From Microtetraspora niveoalba (GTDB lineage Bacteria > Actinomycetota > Actinomycetes > Streptosporangiales > Streptosporangiaceae), in the NCBI RefSeq assembly GCF_001570405.1, contig NZ_BBYM01000017.1, forward strand, positions 62,001-126,000: a stretch of DNA of 64,000 bases, read 5' to 3'. This document shows, in pieces, positions 10,167-20,501 of this stretch. The position numbers and the translations under genes were made by a program. Position 1 is the first letter of the stretch. Each line of letters starts with the position of its first letter. The notes under the pieces are model-generated. The model ran no database searches. It had not been told where the DNA came from and saw nothing but the letters and a program-made list of their open reading frames with translations.

Positions 10167-12845
10167 GTGCCGAACACCGAAGCGACCCCCGACCGTCCCT
10201 GCCTGCTGCTCCTGGACGGTCATTCCCTTGCCTACCGCGCCTTCTACGCCCTGAAGGACGCGAACCTCATGACGACGGACGGTCAGCACACGGAAGCGGT
10301 GTACGGCTTCACCTCGATGTTGACCAATATTCTCCGTGACGAGCGGCCGAGTCACGTCGCGGTCTGCTTCGACCGGAGCGAGCCGACCTTCCGGCACGAG
10401 GCGTTCGAGTCCTACAAGGCGAACAGGTCGGAGACGCCGGAGGACTTCCGCGGCCAGGTGCAGCTCATCTTCGAGCTGCTCGACGCGCTGCGCGTCCCCC
10501 GTATGTCGCTCGCGGGGTACGAGGCCGACGACCTGATCGCGACGCTCGCCACGCAGGCCTCCGGCGCGGGGATGAACGTCCTGATCGTCACCGGCGACCG
10601 CGACGCGCTGCAGCTCGTCGACGACAAGGTGACGGTGCTGATGACGCGGCGCGGCATCAGCGACATGACCCGGTTCACGCCCGAGGCCGTCATGGACAAG
10701 TACGGCCTCACCCCGGCGCAGTACCCCGACTTCGCCGCGCTGCGCGGCGACCCGAGCGACAACCTGCCGAGCATCCCCAGCGTGGGCGAGAAGACCGCCA
10801 CCAAGTGGATCTCCGAGTACGGCTCGCTGGACGAGCTGGTCCGCCGGGCCGACGAGGTCAAGGGCAAGGTCGGCGAGAAGCTCCGCGAGCACCTCGCCCA
10901 GGTGATCCACAACCGGATGCTGACCGAGCTGCGGCGCGACGTCCCCCTCGACGCGGCGCCGGACGCGCTGACGGTGGGCGAGTGGGACCGCGAGGAGATC
11001 AACAAGCTGCTCGACACGCTGCAGATCCGCGGCGAGCTGCGCGACCGGCTCTTCAAGACCCTCGGCACGGCCGAGCCCGAGACGGGTGAGGGCTTCGAGG
11101 TCGAGGTCACGGTGCTCGGTCCCGGCGAGGTCGGCGCGTGGCTGGCCGCGCTGCCCGAGGGCCGCGCCGGCCTCGAGTTCCGCGGCTCGTACGGGAGTGG
11201 CACCGGGCGGCTCGACGGCATCGCGGTCGCCGCGGGGGAGGGCGCCGCCTACATCGACCCGACCCAGCTCACTCCGGAGGACGAGGCCGCCCTGGGCGCG
11301 TGGCTCGCCGACGAGGCCAGGCCGAAGGCCGTCCACGACGCCAAGGGGCCGCTGCTCGCCCTGTGGGAGCTCGGCATGGACCTGCGCGGCCTGACCTGCG
11401 ACACCGCGCTCGCCGCCTACCTGGCGCTGCCGGGGCAGAGCTCGTTCCCGCTGAACGACCTCGTCCTGCGTTACCTTCACCGCGAGCTGCGCAGCGAGAC
11501 CAGCGCGAACGGGCAGACCAGCCTGTTCGAGGAGGACGACGCGGCTGCGGCCGAGCTGGCGCTGCGCGCCCACGCCGTACGCGACCTGGCCGACGAGCTG
11601 GAGGCGCGCCTGTCCAGCCGGGGCGGCACCCGGCTGGTCACCGAGGTCGAGCTGCCCCTGCTGCGGGTGCTCGCCTCGATGGAGCGGGCCGGCATCGCGG
11701 CCGACGGGCAGTACTTCGCGGCGCTGGAGGCGGAGTTCGGCGCGGCGGTCAAGCAGGCGGTCGAGGCGGCGCACGCCTCGGTGGGCGAGCAGTTCAACCT
11801 CGGGTCGCCCAAGCAGCTCCAGGAGATCCTCTTCGTCCGGCTGAACCTGCCCAAGACGAAGAAGACCAAGACCGGTTACACCACCGACGCCGACGCGCTG
11901 GCGTGGCTGGCGGAGCAGACCGAGCACGAGCTGCCGACGATCATGCTGCGGCACCGCGACCAGATGAAGCTGCGCACCACGGTCGAGGGCCTGATCAAGG
12001 AGATCGGCGACGACGGGCGCATCCACACCACGTTCAACCAGATCAAGGCGGCGACCGGGCGGCTCAGCTCGGAGAAGCCCAACCTGCAGAACGTGCCCAT
12101 CCGCACCGCCGAGGGCCGCCGGATCCGCAAGGGCTTCGTCGTGGGGCAGGGGTACGAGACGCTGCTCACCGCCGACTACAGTCAGATCGAGCTGCGGATC
12201 ATGGCGCACCTGTCCGGTGACGAGTCGCTGATCGCGGCGTTCGAGTCGGGGCACGACTTCCACAAGGCGACGGCCGCGCGGGTGTTCGACCTCCCGCCCG
12301 AGCAGGTGGACGCCGACCTGCGGGCCAGGATCAAGGCGATGAACTACGGCCTCGCCTACGGTCTGTCCGACTTCGGGCTGTCCGGCCAGCTCGGCATCCC
12401 GGTCGCCGAGGCGCGCGCACTCAAGGACGAGTACTTCCAGGAGTTCGGCGGGGTCCGCGACTACCTGGAGGAGGTGGTCTCCCGAGCGCGCAAGGACGGC
12501 TACACCGAGACGATCCTCGGCCGCCGCCGCTACCTGCCGGACCTGACCAGCGACAACCGGCAGCGCCGCGAGATGGCGGAGCGCATGGCGCTGAACGCGC
12601 CGATCCAGGGCTCCGCGGCCGATGTGATCAAGGTGGCGATGCTCGACGTGCAGCGGGCGATCGAGGGCATGAGGTCGCGCATGCTGCTCCAGGTGCACGA
12701 CGAGCTCGTCTTCGAGGTCGCTCCCGGCGAGCTGGAGGAGCTCAAGCGCGTGGTGGTCGAGCACATGTGCGGCGCGTTCCAGTTCCGCGTTCCGCTCGAC
12801 GTGTCCGTCGGGGCCGGCCCGACCTGGGAGGACGCCGGCCACTGA
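10167..12845 (+). CDS. polA: DNA polymerase I
   Basis: An 892-residue repair and replication polymerase. Residues 1-290 are the 5'-3' exonuclease (FEN-like) domain with LLLDGHSLAYRAFYAL, GYEADDLIATLA and VTGDRDALQLV. Residues about 310-490 have the exonuclease fold, but the place of the catalytic Asp-x-Glu motif reads LEFRGS, so proofreading activity is probably lost, as in other actinobacterial Pol I. The polymerase domain has motif A TADYSQIELRIMAH, motif B RIKAMNYGLAYG and motif C LLQVHDELVFEV. Tyr stands at the motif B position that is Phe762 in E. coli. GTG 10167 is fixed by the leaderless promoter. Confidence 0.97.
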   Translation: MPNTEATPDRPCLLLLDGHSLAYRAFYALKDANLMTTDGQHTEAVYGFTSMLTNILRDERPSHVAVCFDRSEPTFRHEAFESYKANRSETPEDFRGQVQLIFELLDALRVPRMSLAGYEADDLIATLATQASGAGMNVLIVTGDRDALQLVDDKVTVLMTRRGISDMTRFTPEAVMDKYGLTPAQYPDFAALRGDPSDNLPSIPSVGEKTATKWISEYGSLDELVRRADEVKGKVGEKLREHLAQVIHNRMLTELRRDVPLDAAPDALTVGEWDREEINKLLDTLQIRGELRDRLFKTLGTAEPETGEGFEVEVTVLGPGEVGAWLAALPEGRAGLEFRGSYGSGTGRLDGIAVAAGEGAAYIDPTQLTPEDEAALGAWLADEARPKAVHDAKGPLLALWELGMDLRGLTCDTALAAYLALPGQSSFPLNDLVLRYLHRELRSETSANGQTSLFEEDDAAAAELALRAHAVRDLADELEARLSSRGGTRLVTEVELPLLRVLASMERAGIAADGQYFAALEAEFGAAVKQAVEAAHASVGEQFNLGSPKQLQEILFVRLNLPKTKKTKTGYTTDADALAWLAEQTEHELPTIMLRHRDQMKLRTTVEGLIKEIGDDGRIHTTFNQIKAATGRLSSEKPNLQNVPIRTAEGRRIRKGFVVGQGYETLLTADYSQIELRIMAHLSGDESLIAAFESGHDFHKATAARVFDLPPEQVDADLRARIKAMNYGLAYGLSDFGLSGQLGIPVAEARALKDEYFQEFGGVRDYLEEVVSRARKDGYTETILGRRRYLPDLTSDNRQRREMAERMALNAPIQGSAADVIKVAMLDVQRAIEGMRSRMLLQVHDELVFEVAPGELEELKRVVVEHMCGAFQFRVPLDVSVGAGPTWEDAGH

Positions 12846-12924
12846 CCCCGGCCCGGCCGCCCCCGGCCGGTGCGCGATTCACCCGGAACCCGGGCAGAGA
12901 TGACCTTTCACAAGTTTTGCGCAG

Positions 12925-12930
12925 TATGGT
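12925..12930 (+). promoter_or_regulatory. Probable -10 box of the deacetylase gene
   Basis: TATGGT lies nine bases before GTG 12940 in a short AT-rich patch, and there is no ribosome-binding site. The spacing is slightly longer than in the other leaderless genes of the window. Confidence 0.4.
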
Positions 12931-12939
12931 CAAATCATT

Positions 12940-14022
12940 GTGCGGAAACTTGCTCGGGTGACGCTGGTCGCCAATGCGGCGGTGGTCGCGGTGGGGCTCG
13001 TGGCGCTGATGGCGCTGCCCTCCGCGGAAGGTGACGAGTCCGGAGACAGGAGGATCCCGGCCAGGGCCGAGCCCCCGGGGCAGGGCTCGCCGAGCGCGGC
13101 GGAGCCGCCGCCATTCACCGCGACGGTGGAGTCGGCCCGCGAGGCCGGGGCGAACGAGCTCGGCCTGGTACCGGTGATCATGTATCACCGGCTGCTGAAC
13201 AAGCGGATCGCCTCCATCGACCGGACGCCCGCCCAGCTCCGGGCCGAGCTGGTGCGGCTGGCCAAGGCGGGCTACGTGCCGGTCACGGCCGCCGAGTTCG
13301 CGAGCGGCAGGATCGACATCCCGGCGGGGGCGCACCCGGTCGTGCTCACCTTCGACGACGGGCACCCCTCGCACTTCGCCCTGGACGACCAGGGCAACCC
13401 GAGGAACGACACCGCCGTCGGGATCATCTACGAGGTCGCGGCCAAGTACCCGGACTTCCGTCCCGTCGCGACCTTCTGGGTGAACCGCGCGCCGTTCGGC
13501 CTGCCCGACCGGGAGCGGCAGGAGGCAGCGGTGAAATGGCTGGTAGATCACGGTTTCGAGGTCGCAAACCATACGTATTCGCATCCCGACCTGCGGCGGC
13601 TGCCCACGAAGAAGGTCGCCGAGCAGATCGTCAGGCAGGAGCGGCTGCTCAAGAAGCTCGGGGCCCCGCCGTCCCGCACGCTCGCCCTGCCGTACGGCTC
13701 CCGCCCCCGGAAGGGCGGGACGGCGCTCGCGGGGAAGTGGGACGGCACGCGCTACCGCTTCGACGCCGTCTTCCTGGCCGGGGCCGAGCCGTCGGTTCCG
13801 CCCTACGCGAAAAGCTTCGACCGGTCCGCGATCTGGCGCATCCAGTCCAACGGCAAGAAGGGAGAATGCCGCCGCTGGTGTTCGGCCTACTGGCTGGACT
13901 GGCTGGACAAGCACCCTGACCGGCGCTACACGTCGGATGGGGATCCTGAGCACATCTCCATACCGAAGAGGCTTCGAGGTAATATCATTTCAAAGGCGGC
14001 GAAAAAGGTCATCGCTTACTAG
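12940..14022 (+). CDS. Membrane-anchored polysaccharide deacetylase (NodB domain)
   Basis: A 360-residue protein with one N-terminal membrane segment or uncleaved signal (about 8-28), a short Pro-rich linker and a NodB carbohydrate-esterase 4 domain. The catalytic motifs are visible: VVLTFDDGHPSHF gives the Asp-Asp pair and ANHTYSHPDL the metal-binding His-x-x-x-His. The start of the domain, VPVIMYHRL, is also typical. It probably removes acetyl groups from peptidoglycan or another cell-wall glycan on the outer side of the membrane. It lies alone between polA and rpsA, in a position where actinobacteria often carry lineage-specific genes. Confidence 0.88.
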   Translation: MRKLARVTLVANAAVVAVGLVALMALPSAEGDESGDRRIPARAEPPGQGSPSAAEPPPFTATVESAREAGANELGLVPVIMYHRLLNKRIASIDRTPAQLRAELVRLAKAGYVPVTAAEFASGRIDIPAGAHPVVLTFDDGHPSHFALDDQGNPRNDTAVGIIYEVAAKYPDFRPVATFWVNRAPFGLPDRERQEAAVKWLVDHGFEVANHTYSHPDLRRLPTKKVAEQIVRQERLLKKLGAPPSRTLALPYGSRPRKGGTALAGKWDGTRYRFDAVFLAGAEPSVPPYAKSFDRSAIWRIQSNGKKGECRRWCSAYWLDWLDKHPDRRYTSDGDPEHISIPKRLRGNIISKAAKKVIAY

Positions 14023-14035
14023 TGCTGTGGCCGGA

Positions 14036-14064
14036 TTGACCTGGGACGCGTCGTCTCATATGCT
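14036..14064 (+). promoter_or_regulatory. rpsA promoter
   Basis: TTGACC (14036-14041), 17 bases and TATGCT (14059-14064) make a near-consensus housekeeping promoter. Transcription would start near 14071, giving a leader of about 130 bases before rpsA. Confidence 0.7.
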
Positions 14065-14202
14065 GATCGCTGCGCTGTGGGCTCGCGTGCGCCTCGGACG
14101 GAGCGGGCTCGCGCTCGGTCATCCATACCTTGGTTGAACGAAAAACAAGCCCATCGCGCCTCGGTCACAACGACATCTGTCCGGTTCGGAGCAATTCCAC
14201 AC

Positions 14203-15672
14203 ATGACGAGCAGCACTGAGGCCACCTCGAGCACCCCGCAGGTAGCGGTCAACGACATCGGTTCCGAGGAGGCCTTCCTCGCCGCGATCGACGAGACCAT
14301 CAAGTACTTCAACGACGGCGACATCGTTGAGGGCACCGTCGTCAAGGTCGATCGAGACGAGGTCTTGCTCGACATCGGCTACAAGACCGAGGGTGTCATT
14401 CCTTCGCGTGAGCTCTCGATCAAGCACGATGTCGATCCTGCCGACGTCGTCGAAGTCGGCGAGCACGTCGAGGCCCTGGTCCTCCAGAAGGAGGACAAGG
14501 AAGGCCGTCTGATCCTGTCCAAGAAGCGCGCGCAGTACGAGCGGGCCTGGGGCACGATCGAGAAGATCAAGGACGAGGACGGCATCGTCACCGGCACCGT
14601 CATCGAGGTCGTCAAGGGTGGTCTCATCCTCGACATCGGCCTCCGTGGCTTCCTGCCGGCGTCCCTGGTCGAGATGCGACGCGTGCGCGACCTGCAGCCG
14701 TACGTCGGCCGCGAGCTCGAGGCGAAGATCATCGAGCTGGACAAGAACCGCAACAACGTGGTCCTGTCCCGCCGCGCGTGGCTGGAGCAGACCCAGTCCG
14801 AGGTCCGCCAGACCTTCCTCAACACCCTGCAGAAGGGTCAGGTCCGCAAGGGCGTCGTCTCCTCGATCGTCAACTTCGGTGCGTTCGTGGACCTCGGCGG
14901 CGTCGACGGCCTGGTCCACGTCTCCGAGCTCTCCTGGAAGCACATCGACCACCCGTCCGAGGTCGTCGAGGTCGGCCAGGAGGTCACCGTCGAGGTTCTC
15001 GACGTCGACATGGAGCGCGAGCGCGTCTCCCTCTCGCTCAAGGCGACGCAGGAAGACCCGTGGCAGCAGTTCGCCCGCACCCACCAGATCGGCCAGGTCG
15101 TGCCCGGCCGCGTCACCAAGCTGGTGCCGTTCGGTGCGTTCGTCCGGGTCGAGGAGGGCATCGAGGGCCTGGTCCACATCTCCGAGCTGGCCGAGCGCCA
15201 CGTGGAGATCCCGGAGCAGGTCGTGCAGGTGGGCGACGAGATCTTCGTCAAGATCATCGACATCGACCTGGACCGCCGCCGCATCTCCCTCTCGCTGAAG
15301 CAGGCGAACGAGGGCGCGATGGGCGCCGACGTCGAGTTCGACCCCACGCTCTACGGCATGGCGGCGACCTACGACGACCAGGGCAACTACATCTACCCCG
15401 AGGGCTTCGACGCCGAGACCGGCGAGTGGCTCGAGGGCTTCGACAAGCAGCGCGAGGAGTGGGAGCGGCAGTACGCCGAGGCCCAGGCTCGCTTCGAGGC
15501 CCACAAGAAGCAGGTCGAGCAGGCCCGCGCCGAGGAGGCGGAGGCTCACGAGGCCGCTCCCTCGTCGTACTCCGGCGAGACCTCGGGGGCGTCCCAGACC
15601 GGTGGCGGCGCGCTCGCCTCGGACGAGGCGCTCGCCGCCCTGCGCGAGAAGCTGGCCGGCGGCCAGAGCTGA
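14203..15672 (+). CDS. rpsA: 30S ribosomal protein S1
   Basis: A 489-residue RNA-binding protein with four S1 domains at roughly 38-110, 125-192, 210-280 and 295-367, the last two with the strong motif GAFVDLGGVDGLVHVSELSW and its copy. Actinobacterial S1 usually has four domains against six in E. coli. The acidic and Glu/Ala-rich tail (about 385-489) is of low complexity. I chose ATG 14203 because it gives the usual N-terminus MTSSTEATSS; the frame stays open to 14077 without a good start. Only a weak GGAG lies upstream. A strong promoter and terminator flank it, so it is a single-gene unit. Confidence 0.96.
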   Translation: MTSSTEATSSTPQVAVNDIGSEEAFLAAIDETIKYFNDGDIVEGTVVKVDRDEVLLDIGYKTEGVIPSRELSIKHDVDPADVVEVGEHVEALVLQKEDKEGRLILSKKRAQYERAWGTIEKIKDEDGIVTGTVIEVVKGGLILDIGLRGFLPASLVEMRRVRDLQPYVGRELEAKIIELDKNRNNVVLSRRAWLEQTQSEVRQTFLNTLQKGQVRKGVVSSIVNFGAFVDLGGVDGLVHVSELSWKHIDHPSEVVEVGQEVTVEVLDVDMERERVSLSLKATQEDPWQQFARTHQIGQVVPGRVTKLVPFGAFVRVEEGIEGLVHISELAERHVEIPEQVVQVGDEIFVKIIDIDLDRRRISLSLKQANEGAMGADVEFDPTLYGMAATYDDQGNYIYPEGFDAETGEWLEGFDKQREEWERQYAEAQARFEAHKKQVEQARAEEAEAHEAAPSSYSGETSGASQTGGGALASDEALAALREKLAGGQS

Positions 15673-15703
15673 CCGCTCGGGACGTGAGGTAGACGAACCA
15701 CGG

Positions 15704-15730
15704 AAAGGCCCCGCTTCGGCGGGGCCTTTT
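15704..15730 (+). terminator. rpsA rho-independent terminator
   Basis: An 11-bp stem AAAGGCCCCGC / GCGGGGCCTTT with a TTCG tetraloop ends in a short T-run. It is the most canonical terminator in the window. Confidence 0.92.
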
Positions 15731-15770
15731 CGCGTTCCGATACCGCGTGCCGGCCTCGTTCGCCGGTCGA

Positions 15771-15776
15771 TAGGGT
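15771..15776 (+). promoter_or_regulatory. -10 box of the leaderless GNAT gene
   Basis: TAGGGT is followed by six bases and then GTG 15783. Confidence 0.6.
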
Positions 15777-15782
15777 GCCCCC

Positions 15783-16316
15783 GTGACGGACATCGAGATC
15801 GTGAGGGCGTCGCCCGGCGACGCCGGGGAGATCCTCACCCTGCAACGCGCCGCGTACGTGACCGAGGCCCAGATGTACGGCGATCCCTTCATCGCCCCCC
15901 TCGTCGAGTCGTACGAGCAGGTCCTCGCCGCGATCGCGACCGGTGTGGTGCTCAAGGCCGTCGAGGGCGCCCGCGTCGTCGGGTCGGTGCGCGGCAGGCT
16001 GCCGGACCCCGCGCGGCACGAGGGCGGCCCGCCAGTGCGCCCCGGACGGGAGACGACGTCTTCCACCGGTCCCGCCTGCGTGGTGGGCCGCCTCGTCGTC
16101 GCCCCCGACCGGCAGGGGAACGGCATCGGCACCGCGCTGCTCGACGCGCTCCACGCGGAGATCCCGGAGGCCGCCGCCTTCGACCTGTTCACCGGGCACC
16201 TTTCGGAGGGCAACCTGCGGCTCTACCGCCGGCTGGGATACCGGGAAACGCGCAGAGAGCGGCTCCAGGACCATCTCACCCTGATCCACATGAGGCGCGA
16301 GGCGGCACCGCGATGA
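15783..16316 (+). CDS. GNAT-family N-acetyltransferase
   Basis: A 177-residue single GNAT domain. The acetyl-CoA binding motif A reads GRLVVAPDRQGNGIGTALLDAL, followed by the last strand and helix FTGHLSEGNLRLYRRLGYRE. An insertion of about 28 residues rich in Gly, Pro and Arg (about 80-107) sits between the early strands and motif A. The substrate cannot be told from sequence; it could be a small molecule or a protein N-terminus. It stands alone between rpsA and coaE with its own leaderless promoter. Confidence 0.88.
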   Translation: MTDIEIVRASPGDAGEILTLQRAAYVTEAQMYGDPFIAPLVESYEQVLAAIATGVVLKAVEGARVVGSVRGRLPDPARHEGGPPVRPGRETTSSTGPACVVGRLVVAPDRQGNGIGTALLDALHAEIPEAAAFDLFTGHLSEGNLRLYRRLGYRETRRERLQDHLTLIHMRREAAPR

Positions 16317-16393
16317 CCCAGCCGGTCCCCGGACGTCCGCAGAGCGGGCTTTGGGGCGCTATGGGCCGCCTGCCGGGTACGAGAGGGTCCCGA

Positions 16394-16399
16394 TAGGCT
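16394..16399 (+). promoter_or_regulatory. -10 box of leaderless coaE
   Basis: TAGGCT is followed by six bases and then GTG 16406. The spacing favours this GTG over the ATG that follows it directly. Confidence 0.6.
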
Positions 16400-16405
16400 G
16401 CGGGC

Positions 16406-17002
16406 GTGATGAAGGTGGGTCTCACGGGCGGCATCGGATCGGGCAAGAGCGAGGTCTCCCGGCGCCTCGCCGGGTGCGGGGCGGTCGTCATCGACGCCGA
16501 CAAGATCGCACGAGAGGTGGTGGAGCCCGGCACCGAGGGGCTCAAGGAGATCGTCGAGGCGTTCGGCGACGGTGTGCTCCGCCCGGACGGGAGCCTCGAC
16601 CGGGAGAGGCTCGGCTCCATCGTCTTCGCGGACGCCGGGAAGCTGGCCGTGCTCAACGCGATCGTCCATCCGAAGGTGGGCGCGCGGGTGCAGGAGCTCC
16701 AGGAGGCCGCGCCCGAGGACGCGATCGTGGTCTACGACGTCCCGCTGCTGGTCGAGAACGGGCTCGCGTCGATGTACGACCTGGTTGTCGTCGTGGACGC
16801 GTCCGACGAGATCCGCCTGGACCGCCTCACCCGGCTGCGGGGCATGTCCGAGGGTGACGCGCGGGCCCGCATCGCGGCGCAGGCCGCCAGGGACGACCGG
16901 TTGAAGGTCGCCGACGTGGTCATCGCGAACGAGGGCCCGCTGGAGGACCTGGACGCCCGCGTCGCCGAGCTGTGGGAGGACCTGCGCGCCAGGGCCGCGT
17001 GA
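16406..17002 (+). CDS. coaE: Dephospho-CoA kinase
   Basis: Last enzyme of coenzyme A synthesis, which phosphorylates the 3'-OH of the ribose in dephospho-CoA. The 198 residues carry the P-loop [14 protein letters not shown] at the N-terminus, [13 protein letters not shown] as substrate site, and [12 protein letters not shown] followed by the lid region [17 protein letters not shown]. The protein ends after the kinase domain. The Mycobacterium homologue has an extra C-terminal GrpB/UPF0157 domain that is absent here. The gene lies between rpsA and uvrB as in many actinobacteria. Confidence 0.95.
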   Translation: MMKVGLTGGIGSGKSEVSRRLAGCGAVVIDADKIAREVVEPGTEGLKEIVEAFGDGVLRPDGSLDRERLGSIVFADAGKLAVLNAIVHPKVGARVQELQEAAPEDAIVVYDVPLLVENGLASMYDLVVVVDASDEIRLDRLTRLRGMSEGDARARIAAQAARDDRLKVADVVIANEGPLEDLDARVAELWEDLRARAA

Positions 17003-17087
17003 CCCGCGTGCGGCCGGCGCAGGGGCCGGCGAGCGGTCCCCGGGAACGCGTCGGCGCCCCCGGGCGGGAAATGTCGGTGGCCCGGCG

Positions 17088-17093
17088 TAGGTT
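17088..17093 (+). promoter_or_regulatory. -10 box of leaderless uvrB
   Basis: TAGGTT lies eight bases before GTG 17102 and there is no ribosome-binding site. I saw no actinobacterial LexA box in the 100-bp gap. Confidence 0.5.
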
Positions 17094-17101
17094 ATGCAGA
17101 C

Positions 17102-19213
<2,112 letters not shown>

Positions 19214-19258
19214 CCGTCCCGATCAGGTTGGTGAAGTGACCATCCTGCCCGTGGGCCC

Positions 19259-19368
19259 GCCTGGCCTGAGCGGTGAGGCGGCCCGGTCAGGGGGGCGCCT
19301 GGCCTGAGCGGTGAGGCGGCCCGGTCAGGGGGCGCCTGGCCTGAGGGGTGCGGTGGCAGGCCCGCTCG
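19259..19368. repeat. 37-38 bp minisatellite downstream of uvrB
   Basis: Three tandem copies of a unit containing GCCTGGCCTGAG-CGGTGAGG begin at 19259, 19297 and 19334; the last copy is degenerate. They occupy the gap between uvrB and the zinc-knuckle gene. Confidence 0.75.
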
Positions 19369-19443
19369 CCGGGCGTGCCGCGCCGATGGGTGATCTGACC
19401 CGATACGCTGCCCGGGCGGGTGAGCGCGAGGCGAGGTGAGGGC

Positions 19444-20034
19444 ATGCGGCCGGCGGTGGGCGATCGGCTCCGGCGTTGTTCGGCGTGCGGTTGCTGGGAG
19501 TACGGCGGCGCCCCGGACTGCCCGCGCTGCCGCATCCTGGTGGACGAGGTCGTGGAGAGCGGCTGGCGGGAGTTCCTCACCCGTGAGTTCGGCGCGGTCA
19601 TGCTCGGTGACGAGCAGGGGATCGCCGCGATGGTGGTGGACGAGCCCGACCGGCACGACTGGCGGGTGGTGGACGCCGCCATGGACCGCCTGGTCTGCCC
19701 CGGCTGCGGGAGCCGTCTCGGCGCGGGTCCCGTCGGCTGCGGCGACTGCGACCGCGCCCACGGCTTCCGCTACTCGGCGATCGAGACGGATCGCCCCGGC
19801 GTTCATTGGGGGAACGAGCACGCCATCCGGGTCAACGTGTCCATCGTGCGCGCACCGCACCGCACCTCGGCGGCCGATCTCCTCGCCCGCCGGGTGTCGC
19901 TGGCACCCGTGCTGGTCGGTCACCACTTCACGATCGAAGTGGCCCAGCGCATGGGCGCGATGGTGAAGAGGGGCGCCACCTACGCGGAGCTGGCCTGTCT
20001 CTTCGAACCCCTCTCCGTCCCGGCCGACTCCTGA
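19444..20034 (+). CDS. Hypothetical protein with two zinc-knuckle pairs
   Basis: A 196-residue protein I do not recognise. Cys12, Cys15, Cys26 and Cys29 form one CxxC-CxxC knuckle at the N-terminus, and Cys85, Cys88, Cys99 and Cys102 a second, so it probably binds two zinc ions. The part after residue 110 is cysteine-free. No enzyme motif is visible. ATG 19444 has the purine-rich GAGGTGAGGG upstream; GTG 19420, ten bases after a TACGCT box, is an alternative giving eight more residues. It could be a nucleic-acid-binding or redox-scaffold protein, but this is speculation. Confidence 0.75.
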   Translation: MRPAVGDRLRRCSACGCWEYGGAPDCPRCRILVDEVVESGWREFLTREFGAVMLGDEQGIAAMVVDEPDRHDWRVVDAAMDRLVCPGCGSRLGAGPVGCGDCDRAHGFRYSAIETDRPGVHWGNEHAIRVNVSIVRAPHRTSAADLLARRVSLAPVLVGHHFTIEVAQRMGAMVKRGATYAELACLFEPLSVPADS

Positions 20035-20099
20035 AATGCGCCTGTCGCCGCGGCCGGCCCCGGATCGCTCCCGCGTACGCGGCGGGCAGGAGCGCTCTG

Positions 20100-20321
20100 C
20101 CCGTTCGGTTCGACGAGTTCCGCACCGGTGCCGTCCACCACACCGCCGACCCCGAGGTGATCGTCGCCGAGTACGAGATGACGGGTACGGTGACCACGAC
20201 CGGACGCAGTGCGACCGCGGCGTTCGTGCTGGTTCTGAGGGTCAGGGACGGCCAGGTCGTGCACTGGCGCGAATATCAGGACATGGCCGCCATCGCCCAG
20301 GCGTTCGTGGACGAGCGCTGA
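20100..20321 (+). pseudogene. C-terminal half of a SnoaL-like (NTF2-fold) protein
   Basis: The 73 codons from PVRFDEFRTGAVHHTADPEV to the TGA at 20319 read as the second half of a SnoaL-like domain: strands PEVIVAEYEMTGTV, SATAAFVLVLRVRDGQVVHWREYQ, then the closing helix. The first half is missing, because only 65 bases separate it from the stop of the preceding gene and no start codon or ribosome-binding site lies there. The codon use is still that of a real gene, so the deletion may be recent. It is inferred to be non-functional. Confidence 0.65.
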
Positions 20322-20462
20322 CCTCTGGGCAGCGAATCCGTCGGCAATGCGGACGAGTGCTGACCTTCAGGTCGTGAATCCGTCGGCCGCGCGGGTGAAT
20401 CCGTCGGCCGCGCGGGCCAGGGCTGACCTTCAGGCGGTGAATCCGCCGGCTACGCGAGCGAC
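20313..20462. repeat. 21/42-bp minisatellite
   Basis: Units containing GCTGACCTTCAGG and TGAATCCGTCGGCCGCGCGG recur with periods of 42 bp (20313, 20355) and 21 bp (20374, 20395), and again from 20422. The array begins in the last codons of the SnoaL-like fragment. Confidence 0.75.
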
Positions 20463-20501
20463 GCGGCCGGGTCCGGCGGGCGGCCGTTCGTGAACGCCTG
20501 C

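Noticed and set aside
9684-12842. Minus-strand open frame of about 1050 codons across polA
   Set aside because: It mirrors polA codon by codon and is rich in Arg, Gly and Ala. Only its last 139 codons, beyond polA, are a real gene (the thioesterase).
14119-15549. Leu/Asp/Val-rich minus-strand frame opposite rpsA
   Set aside because: Antisense of the S1 repeats, whose periodicity makes the shadow look ordered.
17003-17101. Possible LexA (SOS) box before uvrB
   Set aside because: No TCGAAC-N4-GTTCGA-like palindrome occurs in the gap.
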